Origin: Bacteroidota bacterium
Lineage (GTDB): Bacteria > Bacteroidota > Bacteroidia > Bacteroidales > GCA-2748055
NCBI GenBank assembly: GCA_030592605.1
Contig: JAUVIT010000099.1
Span: forward strand, 1 to 6,728
DNA: 6,728 nt
Reading direction: 5' to 3'
The notes under the pieces: model-generated
The model's database searches: none
What the model was told of the DNA's origin: nothing
The model's input: only the letters and a program-made list of their open reading frames with translations
Shown here: one piece after another, positions 1 through 5,864 of the stretch
Numbering within the stretch: the stretch's first letter is position 1
How the letters are laid out: each line of letters starts with the position of its first letter
Program-made: the position numbers and the translations under genes

Positions 1-1915
1 CGGCAGTGCGATGAACCATGGCCGCATCGTACCTGCCAAAACCTCCGAATTCAGCCTGGTCCGAGCAGAGCAGGGTGGTGTATTTTCCTGCATCCACAGC
101 AAATCCGTAGTCGGTATAGGAGTTAACAGGATGAAAGTTGAATACAAATAGCAGTCCTTTCCGTTCGAAGGCAATCACCAGGTCAGGCTGGTCTGTCTTC
201 ACATGATTACAAGGTGCATCATAGATACCTGCGCGGGCCAGCAGATGGATCATCTCCACGTCGAAATTCCCCAGCTGGTGATACTTTAACTCCCGGTTTT
301 CCACCAGGCTCCACTGGCGCCTGGCATACTGGTAGGACCAGTCGTTTCCTTCCCTGGGAAAATCGATCCATTCGGGGTGACCAAATTCATTGCCCATGAA
401 ATTGAGGTAGCCGTTCCCCGCCGTGGAAGCTGTGATCAGGCGGATCATCTTATGGAGGGCGATCCCGCGATCCACCACCAGGTTCTGAGCGTCCCTGTTC
501 ATGTGCCAGTACATATCCTTGTCGATCAGCCGGAAAATAATGGTCTTATCGCCTACCAGGGCCTGGTCGTGTGATTCGGCATAGCCCACTGTTTTTTCGT
601 CGGCCCGTTTGGAAGTAAGTTCATGGAAAATTTCAGAAACGTTCCATGCCTCATCGGCCTTCTCCTTGATGGTTTTGATCCAATAATCAGGAGTTCCCAT
701 GGCCAGCCGGTAGTTAAAACCAAGGCCTCCCTGTTCAACAGGAACAGCCAATCCTGGATAACCGCTCATATCTTCGGCAATGGACAGGGCTCCCGGCCTG
801 ATCTCCTGGATCATCTTATTGGCCAGACTCAGGTAAGTAATGGCATCTTCATCCTGTCCGCCATCAAAATAGAAATCGTAAGAGTTAAAATCCCGTTCCA
901 GGCCATGATCATAATAAAGCATGCTGGTGACCCCGTCGAATCTGAATCCATCGAAGCAAAACTCTGTGAGCCAGTAGTTCACATTGGAGAGCAGAAAATG
1001 ACTGACTTCATTTTTACCGTAGTCAAAGCAGAGGGAATCCCATGCCACATGTTCCCTGCGATGATCGCCATGGAAGAACTGTGCCGGATCACCATCCAGC
1101 AATCCCAGTCCCTCGTTCTCATTTTTTACCGCATGAGAATGGACAATATCCATAATTACCGCAATATTGTGTCCGTGAGCCTCGTCAATAAGCTCCTTCA
1201 ACTCCTCCGGGGTGCCGAAGCGTGAGCTGGATGCAAAGTAATTGGAGACATGGTAACCAAACGAACCGTAATAGGGATGTTCCTGGACGGCCATTAGCTG
1301 CAATGTATTGTAACCTCCCCGGACCACATGAGGCAACACTTTTTCGCGGAATTCAGAATAAGAGCCCACCTTGTAGTCTTCGGTGGCCATGCCAATATGG
1401 GCCTCATAAATGATTGGTTGAAGCTCTTTGAGATCCGGCAGTGGATTCTTCCATTGATAGGATTGGTCCGGATTCCACACCTGGGCATCAAAAACTTTGG
1501 TCTCGGGGTTCTGCACCACCCGGGTACACCAGGCCGGGATCCTGTTTCCTTCTCCACCTTCCCAGCGGACCAGCATAAGGTAACGGTCCCCGTGGGCAAT
1601 GGAACCAGCATCCAGGGAAATCTCCCAGTTGCCATGGTCGAGCCGTTTTAAACGGAATTTCTCCTCAGGCTGCCAGTTGTTAAAGGTGCCAATCAGGAAT
1701 ATCTCCGTGGCATGTGGCGCCCATTCGCGCATCACCCAGCCATGTTCCTGCCTGTGCAGACCAAACCACAGGTGCCCGCTGGCGAAAGACTGTAGTGAGC
1801 TATCACCTGCCAGCGACTTTTCCCTGTCCACTGTCTTGTTCATGCGCCTGGTAATGGCTTCTCCATAGGGCTCCAGCCATGGATCATTCTGTATGAGTAG
1901 AGGGGGCTTATCCAT
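1..1915 (-). CDS. glgB: 1,4-alpha-glucan branching enzyme (GH13_8, eukaryote-like type), 3' end cut by window
   Basis: I translated the minus strand from ATG at 1915 and found 638 uninterrupted codons running off the left edge. The enzyme cuts alpha-1,4 glucan chains and re-attaches them as alpha-1,6 branches during cytosolic glycogen synthesis. An N-terminal CBM48-like domain (about residues 40-140, with WAPHA and GTFNNW) precedes the GH13 barrel. The four GH13 regions are intact: DIVHSH (256-261); GFRFDGVTSM (323-332) with nucleophile D327; IAEDMSG (379-385) with acid/base E381; AESHDQ (446-451) with D450. Segments such as YLNFMGNEFGHPEW and FNFHPVNSYTDYGF closely match human GBE1 as I remember it, which places it in the eukaryote-like subfamily rather than with E. 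coli GlgB. Family members run about 670-690 residues, so roughly 30-50 C-terminal residues are missing. The start is the only ATG before the conserved N-terminus; no Shine-Dalgarno is visible. No other glycogen gene is in view. Confidence 0.96.
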   Translation of the reverse strand, partial: MDKPPLLIQNDPWLEPYGEAITRRMNKTVDREKSLAGDSSLQSFASGHLWFGLHRQEHGWVMREWAPHATEIFLIGTFNNWQPEEKFRLKRLDHGNWEISLDAGSIAHGDRYLMLVRWEGGEGNRIPAWCTRVVQNPETKVFDAQVWNPDQSYQWKNPLPDLKELQPIIYEAHIGMATEDYKVGSYSEFREKVLPHVVRGGYNTLQLMAVQEHPYYGSFGYHVSNYFASSSRFGTPEELKELIDEAHGHNIAVIMDIVHSHAVKNENEGLGLLDGDPAQFFHGDHRREHVAWDSLCFDYGKNEVSHFLLSNVNYWLTEFCFDGFRFDGVTSMLYYDHGLERDFNSYDFYFDGGQDEDAITYLSLANKMIQEIRPGALSIAEDMSGYPGLAVPVEQGGLGFNYRLAMGTPDYWIKTIKEKADEAWNVSEIFHELTSKRADEKTVGYAESHDQALVGDKTIIFRLIDKDMYWHMNRDAQNLVVDRGIALHKMIRLITASTAGNGYLNFMGNEFGHPEWIDFPREGNDWSYQYARRQWSLVENRELKYHQLGNFDVEMIHLLARAGIYDAPCNHVKTDQPDLVIAFERKGLLFVFNFHPVNSYTDYGFAVDAGKYTTLLCSDQAEFGGFGRYDAAMVHRTA

Positions 1916-2017
1916 TTGCACTTTAAAGTTACTATTTATTTGGAGAGAAAAATTGTTAATAGTATTGGAGTATGTCCTGCATAGGATTAATTTAGGGACG
2001 AATTCGAGCCGGGTAAA
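1916..2017. promoter_or_regulatory. Divergent promoter region between glgB and ribF
   Basis: This AT-rich 102-bp gap separates two divergently transcribed genes, so promoters for both should lie here. On the plus strand TTTG at 1939-1942 and TAGTATTG at 1960-1967 resemble the Bacteroidota -33 and -7 elements (TTTG and TAnnTTTG). The -7 has one mismatch and the spacer is 17 bp, a little short. On the minus strand TAACTTTA (1931 to 1924) matches TAnnTTTG except at the last base and ends 8 bases before the glgB ATG. Neither gene has a visible Shine-Dalgarno sequence. The assignments are by eye. Confidence 0.45.
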
Positions 2018-2947
2018 ATGAAAGTATGCTTAATTAATGATTCTTTTTCTCTGAAACGACCTGTAGCCACCATTGGAATATTTGATGGGGTTCATATGGG
2101 CCATCGTTTTATTCTGGATCAATTGAAGGCCCGGGCTCAGGCACACGGTGGCGAAACGCTTGTGGTGACCCTCTGGCCACATCCACGCATTGTCCTTAAT
2201 ATGGAGCTACAGGAGTTTAAATTGCTGCATACCCGGCAGGAGAAAATCCGGGAGATGGAGCGATATGGCATCGATCATCTGGTTGTGGTCCCTTTTGATA
2301 AGCAGATTGCTTCGCTTACTGCATATGATTTTGTTCAGGAATACCTGGTGGACAGACTGGGGGTGGAGGTATTACTTCTGGGTTATGACAACCGCTTTGG
2401 GAAGGATCGAAAAGGGGATCCTGATGGCTTGAGAATGTGTGCCGAAAAGAATAGATTCAGTATTGAGAAGCTTCCTGAATACCAAAGTGCATACGGCACT
2501 GTTAGCTCATCCACCATTCGGGATTCCATTCTGAAGGGTGACCTGGAGAGTGCGAGCAAAATGCTTGGATACCACTACTATCTTTCCGGAACCATTGTGG
2601 AAGGAAATCACATTGGCAGGAAGATGGGATTCCCAACGGCAAATATTCATCCACTTGATCCCAATAAACTGATTCCCATGAACGGTGTATATGCCATCCA
2701 TGCCGAGCTAAGAGGAAAGACCTATCATGGAATGCTGAACATTGGATTCCGTCCAACTATCGACAGTGCTATGGCTGTCAAGACCATCGAGGCCCATCTC
2801 TTTGATGTTAGTGGAGACTTCTACGATGAGGAGGTTGTAATCCACTTTGTAAAAAGAGTAAGGGATGAAATGAGATTCAGCGGTTTGGATGCACTAAAGC
2901 AACAGCTTGTGAAGGACAAAGACACCATTCAGAAACTACAACGATAG
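2018..2947 (+). CDS. ribF: Bifunctional riboflavin kinase / FAD synthetase
   Basis: This 309-residue protein has the usual length for bacterial RibF. It phosphorylates riboflavin to FMN and then adenylylates FMN to FAD in the cytosol. The N-terminal FAD synthetase (nucleotidyltransferase-like) domain spans about residues 14-170. It carries GIFDGVHMGH (20-29), the HxGH-like ATP site; GYDNRFGKDR (122-131); and SSSTIR (163-168), which follows the typical S-S-T-x-I-R pattern. The C-terminal riboflavin kinase domain (about 183-307) has GNHIGRKMGFPTAN (196-209), where PTAN contacts ATP and Mg; NIGFRPTI (241-248); and IEAHLFD (257-263), whose glutamate E258 is the expected catalytic base. The ATG at 2018 is preceded by GGGTAAA with no clear Shine-Dalgarno, and the conserved domain begins about 14 residues in, so this start fits. 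It is divergent from glgB and lies 52 bp upstream of ahcY. Nothing suggests truncation. Confidence 0.96.
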   Translation: MKVCLINDSFSLKRPVATIGIFDGVHMGHRFILDQLKARAQAHGGETLVVTLWPHPRIVLNMELQEFKLLHTRQEKIREMERYGIDHLVVVPFDKQIASLTAYDFVQEYLVDRLGVEVLLLGYDNRFGKDRKGDPDGLRMCAEKNRFSIEKLPEYQSAYGTVSSSTIRDSILKGDLESASKMLGYHYYLSGTIVEGNHIGRKMGFPTANIHPLDPNKLIPMNGVYAIHAELRGKTYHGMLNIGFRPTIDSAMAVKTIEAHLFDVSGDFYDEEVVIHFVKRVRDEMRFSGLDALKQQLVKDKDTIQKLQR

Positions 2948-2973
2948 GATTCGCATTTTTCCTTAGAAAAGTG

Positions 2974-2981
2974 TAATTTTG
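2974..2981 (+). promoter_or_regulatory. Bacteroidota -7 promoter element upstream of ahcY
   Basis: TAATTTTG matches the TAnnTTTG consensus of the Bacteroidota primary sigma factor exactly. It lies in the ribF-ahcY gap, ending 18 bases before the ATG at 3000. The -33 TTTG is not convincing; only a T-run at 2956-2960 lies near the right place. A transcript would begin near 2986-2989 and leave a leader of only about 12 nt. ahcY can therefore probably be transcribed separately from ribF. Confidence 0.55.
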
Positions 2982-2999
2982 CACTCCAAATTGAAAACG

Positions 3000-4421
3000 A
3001 TGGAAACAATGACATATAAAGAGACACTTCCCTATAAGGTGGCAGATATCAGCCTGGCCGAATTTGGAAGGAAAGAGATTGAGATTGCAGAGAAAGAGAT
3101 GCCCGGACTGATGTCCATTCGCAGGAAGTATGCAGATGCTAAACCGCTGAAGGGTTCCAGGATCATGGGTTCACTCCATATGACCATTCAGACAGCTGTT
3201 CTGATTGAAACCCTGGTTGAACTGGGAGCAGATGTGCGCTGGGCCAGCTGTAATATTTTCAGTACCCAGGACCATGCTGCAGCTGCAATTGCTGCAACCG
3301 GAGTTCCTGTGTTTGCATGGAAGGGTGAGACCCTCGAAGAGTACTGGTGGTGCACAGCTCAGGCCTTAAACTTTCCTGAAGGTAAGGGCCCTAACATTAT
3401 CGTGGATGATGGAGGTGATGCGACAATGCTGATTCATAAAGGTTATGAAGCTGAAGATGATGCCACCGTGCTTAATGCTAAAGCTTCAAGCCATGAAGAG
3501 GCAGTGGTTTATGACACGCTGAAAGGAATTCTGGCTGAGGATCATGGAAGATGGCACAGGATGGCTCCCGGCATCAAAGGGGTATCTGAAGAGACCACCA
3601 CCGGTGTACACCGGCTGTACCAGATGATGGAGCAGGGTAAATTACTTTTCCCTGCAATCAATGTCAACGATTCTGTCACCAAATCGAAATTTGATAACCT
3701 CTACGGATGCCGCGAATCACTTGCCGACGGCATCAAGCGCGCAACCGATGTGATGATTGCCGGGAAGGTTGTTGTGGTTGCCGGTTACGGTGATGTGGGT
3801 AAAGGATGTGCGCACTCTATGAAATCCTATGGTGCCAGGGTCATCGTTACAGAAATCGATCCCATTTGTGCGCTCCAGGCCGCTATGGAAGGATTTGAAG
3901 TAAATACCTTGGAAGAGGCCATTAAGCTGGGAAATATATTTGTTACCACCACAGGGAACAAGGATGTGATCACAGCTGAGCATATGGCTGCCATGAAGGA
4001 CCAGGCCATTGTGTGTAATATTGGCCATTTTGATAATGAAATTCAGGTAGCCCAGCTGGAAGGCTGGAAAGGGATCCGGAAAATGAATATCAAACCGCAG
4101 GTGGACAAGTACCTCTATGAGGATGGACATGCCATTTTCTTGCTGGCCGAAGGTCGGCTTGTGAACCTGGGTTGTGCCACCGGTCACCCGTCATTTGTAA
4201 TGAGTAACTCATTCTCAAACCAGACCCTGGCCCAGCTAGAGCTTTGGAAGAATGAATATGAAATTGGCGTTTATATGCTGCCCAAGCAACTTGATGAGGA
4301 GGTAGCCAGGCTGCACCTGGAGCAATTAGGGGTGAATCTGACCACACTTACGCCGGATCAGGCCGAATACCTGGGAGTGAATGTTGGAGGACCCTACAAA
4401 GCCGAACATTACAGGTATTAG
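3000..4421 (+). CDS. ahcY: Adenosylhomocysteinase (S-adenosyl-L-homocysteine hydrolase)
   Basis: This NAD-dependent cytosolic enzyme reversibly hydrolyses S-adenosylhomocysteine to adenosine and homocysteine, removing the product inhibitor of SAM-dependent methyltransferases. From the ATG at 3000 it is 473 residues, normal for bacterial forms carrying the extra insert (about 147-190) absent from the human enzyme. Visible landmarks are SLHMT with H60; STQDHAAAA (88-96) with D91; [18 protein letters not shown] (223-240) with K228, D232 and N233; the NAD-binding Rossmann loop AGYGDVGKG (261-269); NIGHFDNEI (340-348); and the C-terminal tail ending HYRY, which reaches a neighbouring subunit in the tetramer. 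All expected key residues are present. An in-frame TTG at 2979 would add 7 residues but overlaps the promoter element, so I prefer 3000; ATG at 3009 is also possible. The gene is convergent with the lipoprotein gene at 4777. Confidence 0.97.
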   Translation: METMTYKETLPYKVADISLAEFGRKEIEIAEKEMPGLMSIRRKYADAKPLKGSRIMGSLHMTIQTAVLIETLVELGADVRWASCNIFSTQDHAAAAIAATGVPVFAWKGETLEEYWWCTAQALNFPEGKGPNIIVDDGGDATMLIHKGYEAEDDATVLNAKASSHEEAVVYDTLKGILAEDHGRWHRMAPGIKGVSEETTTGVHRLYQMMEQGKLLFPAINVNDSVTKSKFDNLYGCRESLADGIKRATDVMIAGKVVVVAGYGDVGKGCAHSMKSYGARVIVTEIDPICALQAAMEGFEVNTLEEAIKLGNIFVTTTGNKDVITAEHMAAMKDQAIVCNIGHFDNEIQVAQLEGWKGIRKMNIKPQVDKYLYEDGHAIFLLAEGRLVNLGCATGHPSFVMSNSFSNQTLAQLELWKNEYEIGVYMLPKQLDEEVARLHLEQLGVNLTTLTPDQAEYLGVNVGGPYKAEHYRY

Positions 4422-4422
4422 G

Positions 4423-4508
4423 GAAAAGGCAGGGGCTTGTCCCCCTCGCTGAATTTCTTTTCTTCGTAAATAAATATAGGCATCGGGGCCTCAAGCCCCT
4501 GCCTTTTC
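4423..4508. repeat. 17-bp perfect inverted repeat with 52-nt loop
   Basis: GAAAAGGCAGGGGCTTG (4423-4439) is the exact reverse complement of CAAGCCCCTGCCTTTTC (4492-4508). It begins two bases after the ahcY stop codon. Each arm can also fold locally: agggg/cccct around 4431-4446, and ggggc/gcccc at 4485-4489 and 4495-4499. No U-run follows the right arm on the plus strand, so it is not a classical intrinsic terminator. It could still protect the ahcY 3' end or be part of a dispersed repeat. Confidence 0.8.
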
Positions 4509-4565
4509 TGGGAAGAGAGAACGCCTGTTGATTACACAAGGCTTGTCCCCCTCGCTGAATTTCTT
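4434..4565 (+). repeat. 26-bp direct repeat, two copies 106 bp apart
   Basis: Positions 4434-4459 and 4540-4565 are identical over 26 bases. Both begin GGCTTGTCCCCCTCGCTGAA and end TTTCTT; both are followed within a few bases by CTTCG. The first copy overlaps the left arm of the 17-bp inverted repeat. The CTCGCTGAA core recurs inverted at 4750-4758, just outside the palindromic element. With only two copies, this could be a local duplication or two members of a dispersed intergenic repeat family. Confidence 0.85.
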
Positions 4566-4612
4566 CGCCTTCCCCCTGCGAAATGATGTTTGATTCCGAA
4601 GCCTACAGAAGA

Positions 4613-4744
4613 TGTCTCAAAAGTCCTTTTTCGACAACAACAAAGGGATGCTTTGGAAGTAACCTGGCATTTTTCACACAGTGAATAAGCACGTTACGAT
4701 AAAGCATCCCTTTGTAAATAATTGAGAGTGCCCCTTTTGAGACA
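4613..4744. mobile_element. MITE-like nested palindrome (possible IS remnant)
   Basis: This 132-bp non-coding element is bounded by perfect 11-bp terminal inverted repeats, TGTCTCAAAAG at 4613-4623 and CTTTTGAGACA at 4734-4744. Inside is a second perfect 15-bp inverted repeat, ACAAAGGGATGCTTT (4640-4654) against AAAGCATCCCTTTGT (4701-4715). A shorter GTAAC/GTTAC pair (4659-4663, 4693-4697) sits within that. Similarity resumes beyond the ends (GAAGA at 4608-4612, TCTTC at 4748-4752), offset by three bases. No transposase is present and no target-site duplication is obvious. The TGTCTCAAAAG end resembles termini I associate with some transposase families, but I cannot assign one. Alternatively it is simply a bidirectional terminator for the two convergent genes. 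Confidence 0.6.
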
Positions 4745-4776
4745 CCCTCTTCAGCGAGTAACACATAACATCGAGC

Positions 4777-5214
4777 CTAGTTGGTTATGAGGAGGAGATT
4801 CCCCTGAATACTGGTGCGATACTCCACAAGCGGAAATTCGGCTGGACCTGAATCCGGATAGGCGCCATTTACTATCACATACCTTGAATCACATTTGGGA
4901 CATTTAAAAACACCATCGAAGATAGTGTCCCTAACGACTGCCCTGTCATGTTCAGGATATTCAGTGCAGGTCATGTCATAGGCATAGAAGCCCAGGTCAG
5001 CTTCCCTGTATAATACAATACCTCTATATCCTTCATTGGGGAGGATTCTTGTTGTACCAATTCCCATAGAGCCAAGCTCAGCATACAGGTCCAGGTCAAC
5101 ATATACCTGCACATAAGGAATGATTTGTCCACGGTTTGATTCACAGGAGGGAGTGATAACTGCCGACAGGAACAGAATCGCAAAAAATGTTATTATGTGA
5201 ATGCGGATGGACAT
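4777..5214 (-). CDS. Putative lipoprotein, Rieske-like fold with altered cluster ligands
   Basis: This 145-residue protein starts with a signal sequence: charged end MSIRIH, hydrophobic stretch 7-20, then TPSC with C24 as the likely lipidated cysteine. That is a loose lipobox, as often seen in Bacteroidota, so export and membrane anchoring are probable. The rest resembles small Rieske-like proteins of this phylum: RGIVLYR (64-70), FYAYDMTC (76-83), FKCPKCDSRY (103-112), a GPAEFPLVEY stretch (123-132) and terminal LLLITN. In a true Rieske protein the ligands are C-x-H and C-x2-H. Here the first site reads C83-T-E85 and the second C105-P-K-C108, so a standard 2Fe-2S cluster is unlikely. Three cysteines plus H89 could bind zinc or iron, or form a disulfide. 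The function is unknown. It is divergent from the 160-residue membrane protein gene and convergent with ahcY. Confidence 0.75.
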   Translation of the reverse strand: MSIRIHIITFFAILFLSAVITPSCESNRGQIIPYVQVYVDLDLYAELGSMGIGTTRILPNEGYRGIVLYREADLGFYAYDMTCTEYPEHDRAVVRDTIFDGVFKCPKCDSRYVIVNGAYPDSGPAEFPLVEYRTSIQGNLLLITN

Positions 5215-5221
5215 TTAGCTG

Positions 5222-5229
5222 CAAAAGTA
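5222..5229 (-). promoter_or_regulatory. Possible -7 element for the lipoprotein gene
   Basis: On the minus strand TACTTTTG (5229 to 5222) fits TAnnTTTG exactly, and the bases after it (CA) are the same as after the ahcY element. Only 7 bases separate it from the ATG at 5214, so its transcript would be leaderless or nearly so. No good -33 TTTG is seen upstream. It may be coincidental in this AT-rich gap. Confidence 0.4.
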
Positions 5230-5245
5230 CGAAAATTGACTATTT

Positions 5246-5280
5246 TTTGTACTTTTAACTGTTAATCACAAGTATTATTG
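5246..5280 (+). promoter_or_regulatory. Possible promoter for the 160-residue membrane protein gene
   Basis: TTTG at 5246-5249 and TATTATTG at 5273-5280 loosely fit the Bacteroidota -33/-7 pair. The -7 has one mismatch to TAnnTTTG and the spacer of 23 bp is long. The -7-like element ends 18 bases before the ATG at 5299, the same distance as at ahcY. The match is weak. Confidence 0.3.
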
Positions 5281-5298
5281 TACGATAGCGATTGAAAG

Positions 5299-5781
5299 AT
5301 GGATTTTGAAATTGGCAACATACTCTATATAGTCATTACTCTTGTTGCGGTGATTGTAGGTGTGCTGGGAAAGAAGAAAAAACCGGCAAATGGAGGTTCC
5401 AGTGCGCCGGAGAGCGGAGCCCGGCCAGGTTTTATGGAGAACCTTGAGCGTGTATTGCAGATGGGGCAGGAGCCGGTTGAAATCACTGAACTGCAGAACT
5501 TCGAAGAGGATGTACCTGTTGAGGAGCTTGTTCCTGTACATAAAGCAGAGGAATCATTTGATGACCTCAGGAACAGGCCCAGCATCATGGATGAGTATGA
5601 CAGCATCATGAATCGATCTAAGGATGGAGAGTTTGTGATGGAGGATGGAGAGCTTTCTGAGGCCCTGGGGGTGCTTGATCTTGATGAGATGCAGGGGACC
5701 GATTATTTTGAGATTGTCAGAGAATTTGATGCGGGGACGGCAGTTGTTTACTCCACCATCATCAATCGTCTTGATTATTAG
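5299..5781 (+). CDS. Small single-pass membrane protein with acidic cytoplasmic tail, function unknown
   Basis: I do not recognise a named family. The 160-residue product has one N-terminal membrane segment (about 5-24, rich in I, V and L), followed at once by KKKK (25-28), so the C-terminus is probably cytoplasmic. The next stretch (29-45) is rich in G, P and S and probably flexible. The remainder is strongly acidic and probably partly helical. The end, FDAGTAVVYSTIINRLDY (143-160), resembles a C-terminal signature I recall from short Bacteroidota membrane proteins of unknown function; that is memory, not a search result. The initiator ATG directly precedes the membrane segment, with no clear Shine-Dalgarno. 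It lies 83 bp upstream of greA in the same direction, separated by a terminator-like hairpin, so co-transcription is uncertain. Confidence 0.75.
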   Translation: MDFEIGNILYIVITLVAVIVGVLGKKKKPANGGSSAPESGARPGFMENLERVLQMGQEPVEITELQNFEEDVPVEELVPVHKAEESFDDLRNRPSIMDEYDSIMNRSKDGEFVMEDGELSEALGVLDLDEMQGTDYFEIVREFDAGTAVVYSTIINRLDY

Positions 5782-5799
5782 GATTTTTTTGTAATTTTG
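5771..5799 (+). promoter_or_regulatory. Candidate promoter for greA
   Basis: TTG at 5771-5773 and TAATTTTG at 5792-5799 match the Bacteroidota -33 and -7 elements with an 18-bp gap. The -7 element is identical in sequence to the one before ahcY. The -33 lies in the last codons of the upstream gene. Predicted initiation near 5804-5807 would leave a leader of about 60 nt before greA. Confidence 0.5.
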
Positions 5800-5804
5800 T
5801 TTCT

Positions 5805-5840
5805 GAAGAGTTCCGGGGTATGCGGAATTCTTTTTCTTTT
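5805..5840 (+). terminator. Terminator-like hairpin in the greA leader
   Basis: AAGAGTTCCG (5806-5815) pairs with CGGAATTCTT (5823-5832) in ten steps, one of them G-T, around the 7-base loop GGGTATG. The run TTTTTCTTTTT follows. This has the form of an intrinsic terminator. It could end transcription of the membrane protein gene. If the candidate promoter just upstream is used, it would form at the very 5' end of the greA transcript and act as an attenuator or a stabilising cap. Confidence 0.6.
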
Positions 5841-5850
5841 TAATATTAAC

Positions 5851-5857
5851 AGGAGGG
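5851..5857 (+). promoter_or_regulatory. Strong Shine-Dalgarno sequence of greA
   Basis: AGGAGGG ends 7 bases before the greA ATG at 5865, and the AGGAGG core has an 8-base spacer. This is a near-perfect anti-16S match. It is unusual here because the other genes in the window start without one, as is typical in Bacteroidota. It fixes the greA start. Confidence 0.75.
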
Positions 5858-5864
5858 ATTTGTT

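Larger units (their letters stand above)
4422..4776. other. Repeat-rich gap between convergent genes
   Basis: These 355 bases contain no believable gene. They lie between the 3' ends of ahcY and the lipoprotein gene. The left half holds a 17-bp inverted repeat and a 26-bp direct repeat; the right half holds a nested palindromic element of about 130 bp. The reverse-strand open frame at 4348-4539 spans the ahcY end and the inverted repeat and has no recognisable features. No tRNA or convincing U-tract terminator was seen, although the palindromes could serve as bidirectional terminators. Confidence 0.75.

Noticed and set aside
553..1651. Several open frames on both strands within 553-1651 (for example 623-1225 plus and 1328-1651 plus)
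   Set aside because: They lie in other frames of the branching enzyme gene, whose minus-strand frame is continuous and carries all catalytic motifs; their products resemble nothing.
1..1915. A possible broken glgB, since no complete frame covers it
   Set aside because: Base-by-base translation shows no stop or frameshift. The gene merely runs past the window edge.
2502..2756. Minus-strand open frames inside ribF
   Set aside because: They are antisense shadows of a fully conserved ribF.
2979..2999. TTG start giving a 480-residue AhcY
   Set aside because: The codon is part of a consensus -7 promoter element, and the added residues are not typical of the family.
3717..4187. 156-codon minus-strand open frame inside ahcY
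   Set aside because: It lies antisense to the conserved NAD-binding and C-terminal parts of ahcY, with no recognisable motif.
4348..4539. 63-codon minus-strand open frame across the ahcY 3' end
   Set aside because: It is made largely of ahcY antisense and the inverted repeat, with no start signal or recognisable protein character.
4434..4565. CRISPR-like array
   Set aside because: There are only two repeat copies with one 80-bp interval, and no cas gene is present.
5275..5611. Open frames overlapping the 160-residue membrane protein gene on both strands
   Set aside because: The chosen frame has a coherent membrane segment, charged stop-transfer and acidic tail; the alternatives are of odd composition and overlap it fully.
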